Shown here: in pieces, positions 61,784-64,000 of the stretch
Position numbering within the stretch: position 1 is the stretch's first letter
Layout of the letters: each line of letters begins with the position of its first letter
Source: Peptococcaceae bacterium 1109
Lineage (GTDB): Bacteria; Bacillota; Limnochordia; Darwinibacteriales; Darwinibacteriaceae
Direction: 5' to 3'
Assembly: GCA_001028815.1 (NCBI GenBank)
Contig: LDJB01000001.1
Coordinates: forward strand, 119,297 to 183,296
DNA length: 64,000 nucleotides
Made by a program: the position numbers and the translations under genes
The notes under the pieces: model-generated
Told to the model about the DNA's origin: nothing
The model's input: only the letters and a program-made list of their open reading frames with translations
The model's database searches: none

Positions 61784-64000
61784 ATGGCAAAGAAAACAGG
61801 TCCATATTTGCGCAGTCCAGTTACAATCGAGAGCGTAATGAAGGATGTCCTCTACTCGCTCATCCCAGCCCTGGCCGCGGGAGTAATCTTCTTCGGGATC
61901 CGGGCTTTGTGGGTGGTCCTACTCAGTACCCTAACCGCAATGGTTACGGAAATGCTTTTCCTGAGGCAGCCCATTAACCCAAAGGGGCTCTTTGGCGACG
62001 GCAGCGCTGCCGTAACCGGAGTGCTGGTGGGATTGATCCTGCCCTCCACCACAGCTTGGTGGATTCCTATTGTCGGTTCCTTCTTGGCCATTGCCTTAGT
62101 GAAACTGCCCTTTGGGGGGTTGGGTCATAACATCTTCAACCCTGCCTTGGGTGCACGGGCCATCTTGCTCCTTGCCTTTACGTCCGAGATGGTTCGCTTT
62201 GTTTTGCCTTTTGATACAGTAACAGGGGCCACTCCCCTCTTGTCTATGACCAGCTTTAACTGGTCCCTAATCTGGGGTAATGTGGGGGGGAGCATCGGCG
62301 AGACATCGGTGATCGCGATTTTGCTTGGTGCTGCTTACCTGCTGTACAAAGGCCATATTGACTGGCGTGTGCCCACTGGCTACGTGGGAGCTGCGTTCCT
62401 TGCTGCCCTCCTCTGGGGACTGAATCCATGGATCACCATTTTTGGAGGCGGCTTGCTTTTTGCAGCTGTGTTTATGGCCACGGACATGGTGACCTCGCCT
62501 GTTACTCCCACCGGTCAGTTGGTTTTTGGAATCGGCTGCGGCCTCTTGACGGTGTTTATCCGCAAGTTTACGTCCTTGCCTGAGGGAGTCACTTTTGCAG
62601 TTCTGGTGATGAACGCGCTTGTTCCTCTCTTGGATCGGCTTACCGTGCCGCAAATCTTTGGGGTAGGTGTCGCCCGGGAACAGCGTTTCCAAGGAACCGC
62701 ACTTGGCGCGGCGGTTTTGGTAGTAGTGTTGGTAGTGGCCTTCGCGATTGGGGGGCCAGACCGGGCCGCGCAGCCAGTGATCAGCGGCGGGCATTATCTG
62801 CCCATTGCTGAACTTCTGGGAACCACGGACTACGAGATTGAGGATATTAATGGGACCCGTTACTATACGGTGCGCGACGGGGAAGGGAACTTGACCGGTG
62901 CAGCCTTTGTTGGTGAACAGCGAGGCTTTAACGGCAGCATTCGCTATCTTATCGCTCTAGATGACCAATATGCTGTACAGGATCTTATAATCCTAGAGCA
63001 CAAAGAGGACCCAGGCCTTGGTGCCCGCATCACTCAGCCTGCTTTCCTCCAGCAGTTTGTGGGCCTTGGCCCAGAGAGCAAATTCGAGTTTGGCACGGAT
63101 ATCGACGGCCTTTCCGGTGCGACCATCTCTTCTCGTGCTGTGACAACGGGAATCCGCCGGTCTGTGGAAGGGTTCATGAACGCCTTCTTCCCCAGCCAAG
63201 ATGCTGCAGGAGGTTGGGCTGATGGAACCTACACTGGGGAAGCAGATTCCTTCGGCGGCAAGTTGGCGGTAGAAGTGACCGTCAGCGGCGGCAAGATCAC
63301 TGCCGTGGAAGTCGTTTCCCACTCTGATACTCCAGGTATCTCCGATCCCGCCATCAACACCATTCCAGGGCAAATTGTGGCAGCAAACAGCCCCACGGTG
63401 GACGCGATCTCTGGGGCCACCTTTACTAGTGAAGGCATTATGCAAGCTGTGCAAAATGCCCTGGTTGGGGCAGAAGTAGGCGGCGCACCTGGCTGGGCTG
63501 ATGGAACCTATACTGGGGAAGCATCTTCCTTTGGCGGCAAGTTGGCGGTAGAAGTGACCGTCAGCGGCGGCAAGATCACTGCCGTGGAAGTCGTTTCCCA
63601 CTCTGATACTCCAGGTATCTCCGATCCAGCTATCAACACCATCCCCGGGCAGATTGTGGCAGCAAACAGCCCGCAGGTTGATGCCATAAGTGGTGCCACC
63701 TACACCAGCGAAGGCATCATGGCTGCGGTAGAAAACGCCCTGGCCGGTGCGATGGCAACGGCATCGCCTTCGGCAGCGCCTAAGTTCGACATTCAAGTCG
63801 CCGATGGCACATACCGGGCTGCAGCCCAGGGCCGTAACGCGCAACTGGTTGCCGAAGTAACCGTTTCTGGCGGCAAGATAGCGGGCATCGCAGTAGTAGA
63901 ACACGCTGAGACACCTGATATCGGCGGCGCAGCTATTGAAAAGCTCGTCCCCGCGATTGTCGAGGCACAGAGCCCCGTGGACGCTATCAGCGGTGCCACA
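61784..64000 (+). CDS. rnfD: RnfD-RnfG fusion protein with additional tandem FMN-binding domains, 3' truncated by window edge (absent from the ORF track)
   Basis: Open for 739 codons from ATG 61784; RnfD-like multi-TM with FDTVTGATPLLS, RnfG-like region with DGLSGATISS, then three FMN_bind-like domains each with DAISGAT. Confidence 0.93.
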   Translation, partial: MAKKTGPYLRSPVTIESVMKDVLYSLIPALAAGVIFFGIRALWVVLLSTLTAMVTEMLFLRQPINPKGLFGDGSAAVTGVLVGLILPSTTAWWIPIVGSFLAIALVKLPFGGLGHNIFNPALGARAILLLAFTSEMVRFVLPFDTVTGATPLLSMTSFNWSLIWGNVGGSIGETSVIAILLGAAYLLYKGHIDWRVPTGYVGAAFLAALLWGLNPWITIFGGGLLFAAVFMATDMVTSPVTPTGQLVFGIGCGLLTVFIRKFTSLPEGVTFAVLVMNALVPLLDRLTVPQIFGVGVAREQRFQGTALGAAVLVVVLVVAFAIGGPDRAAQPVISGGHYLPIAELLGTTDYEIEDINGTRYYTVRDGEGNLTGAAFVGEQRGFNGSIRYLIALDDQYAVQDLIILEHKEDPGLGARITQPAFLQQFVGLGPESKFEFGTDIDGLSGATISSRAVTTGIRRSVEGFMNAFFPSQDAAGGWADGTYTGEADSFGGKLAVEVTVSGGKITAVEVVSHSDTPGISDPAINTIPGQIVAANSPTVDAISGATFTSEGIMQAVQNALVGAEVGGAPGWADGTYTGEASSFGGKLAVEVTVSGGKITAVEVVSHSDTPGISDPAINTIPGQIVAANSPQVDAISGATYTSEGIMAAVENALAGAMATASPSAAPKFDIQVADGTYRAAAQGRNAQLVAEVTVSGGKIAGIAVVEHAETPDIGGAAIEKLVPAIVEAQSPVDAISGAT
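63221..63780 (+). repeat. Tandem FMN-binding domain repeats, 279-bp period, 95-bp identical block
   Basis: Blocks 63254-63348 and 63533-63627 are identical; unit starts GATGG at 63221, 63500, with a diverged third at 63803. Confidence 0.93.

Noticed and set aside
63221-63780. Tandem repeats as a pure assembly artefact
   Set aside because: The unit ends have diverged and keep frame, so at least two real copies exist, although exact copy number still needs long reads
62993-63904. 303-aa minus-strand ORF with internal repeats
   Set aside because: Its repeats simply mirror the tandem FMN-binding domains encoded on the plus strand

Overview
The window is a gene-dense, mostly + strand chromosomal segment of a Bacillota-like (Firmicutes) genome; my guess is a Limnochordia-like lineage. 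It is dominated by housekeeping blocks: uvrA-uvrC, t6A genes (tsaE-tsaB-rimI-tsaD), CIRCE-groES-groEL, guaA-hisIE, pcrA-ligA-gatCAB, T-box-valS-folC, radC-mreBCD-PBP2-minCDE-M50-rng-rplU-prp-rpmA-obgE-nadD-LCP-rsfS, and rnfC-rnfD. I saw no rRNA, tRNA, CRISPR array or transposon. The most interesting items are: (1) an RnfD-RnfG fusion at the right edge carrying at least three extra tandem FMN-binding domains, two of them sharing a 95-bp identical DNA block, with at least five predicted covalent-flavin motifs on one polypeptide, running off the window; (2) a GMP synthase whose glutamine amidotransferase domain has collapsed in frame and lost its catalytic residues; (3) four secreted beta-barrel-like proteins ending in Phe, together with sporulation genes (SASP, SpoIID, SpoIVFB-like), suggesting a diderm spore-former; (4) a DacF-like D,D-carboxypeptidase lacking SxxK and KTG, with its Shine-Dalgarno inside a 16-bp inverted repeat; (5) a SHOCT-like helical motif repeated across three consecutive genes; (6) a 1-nt frameshift in gatC at a T6 tract and another in an amidohydrolase at a G-run. 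All homology calls are from reading protein sequence by eye; no searches were run.
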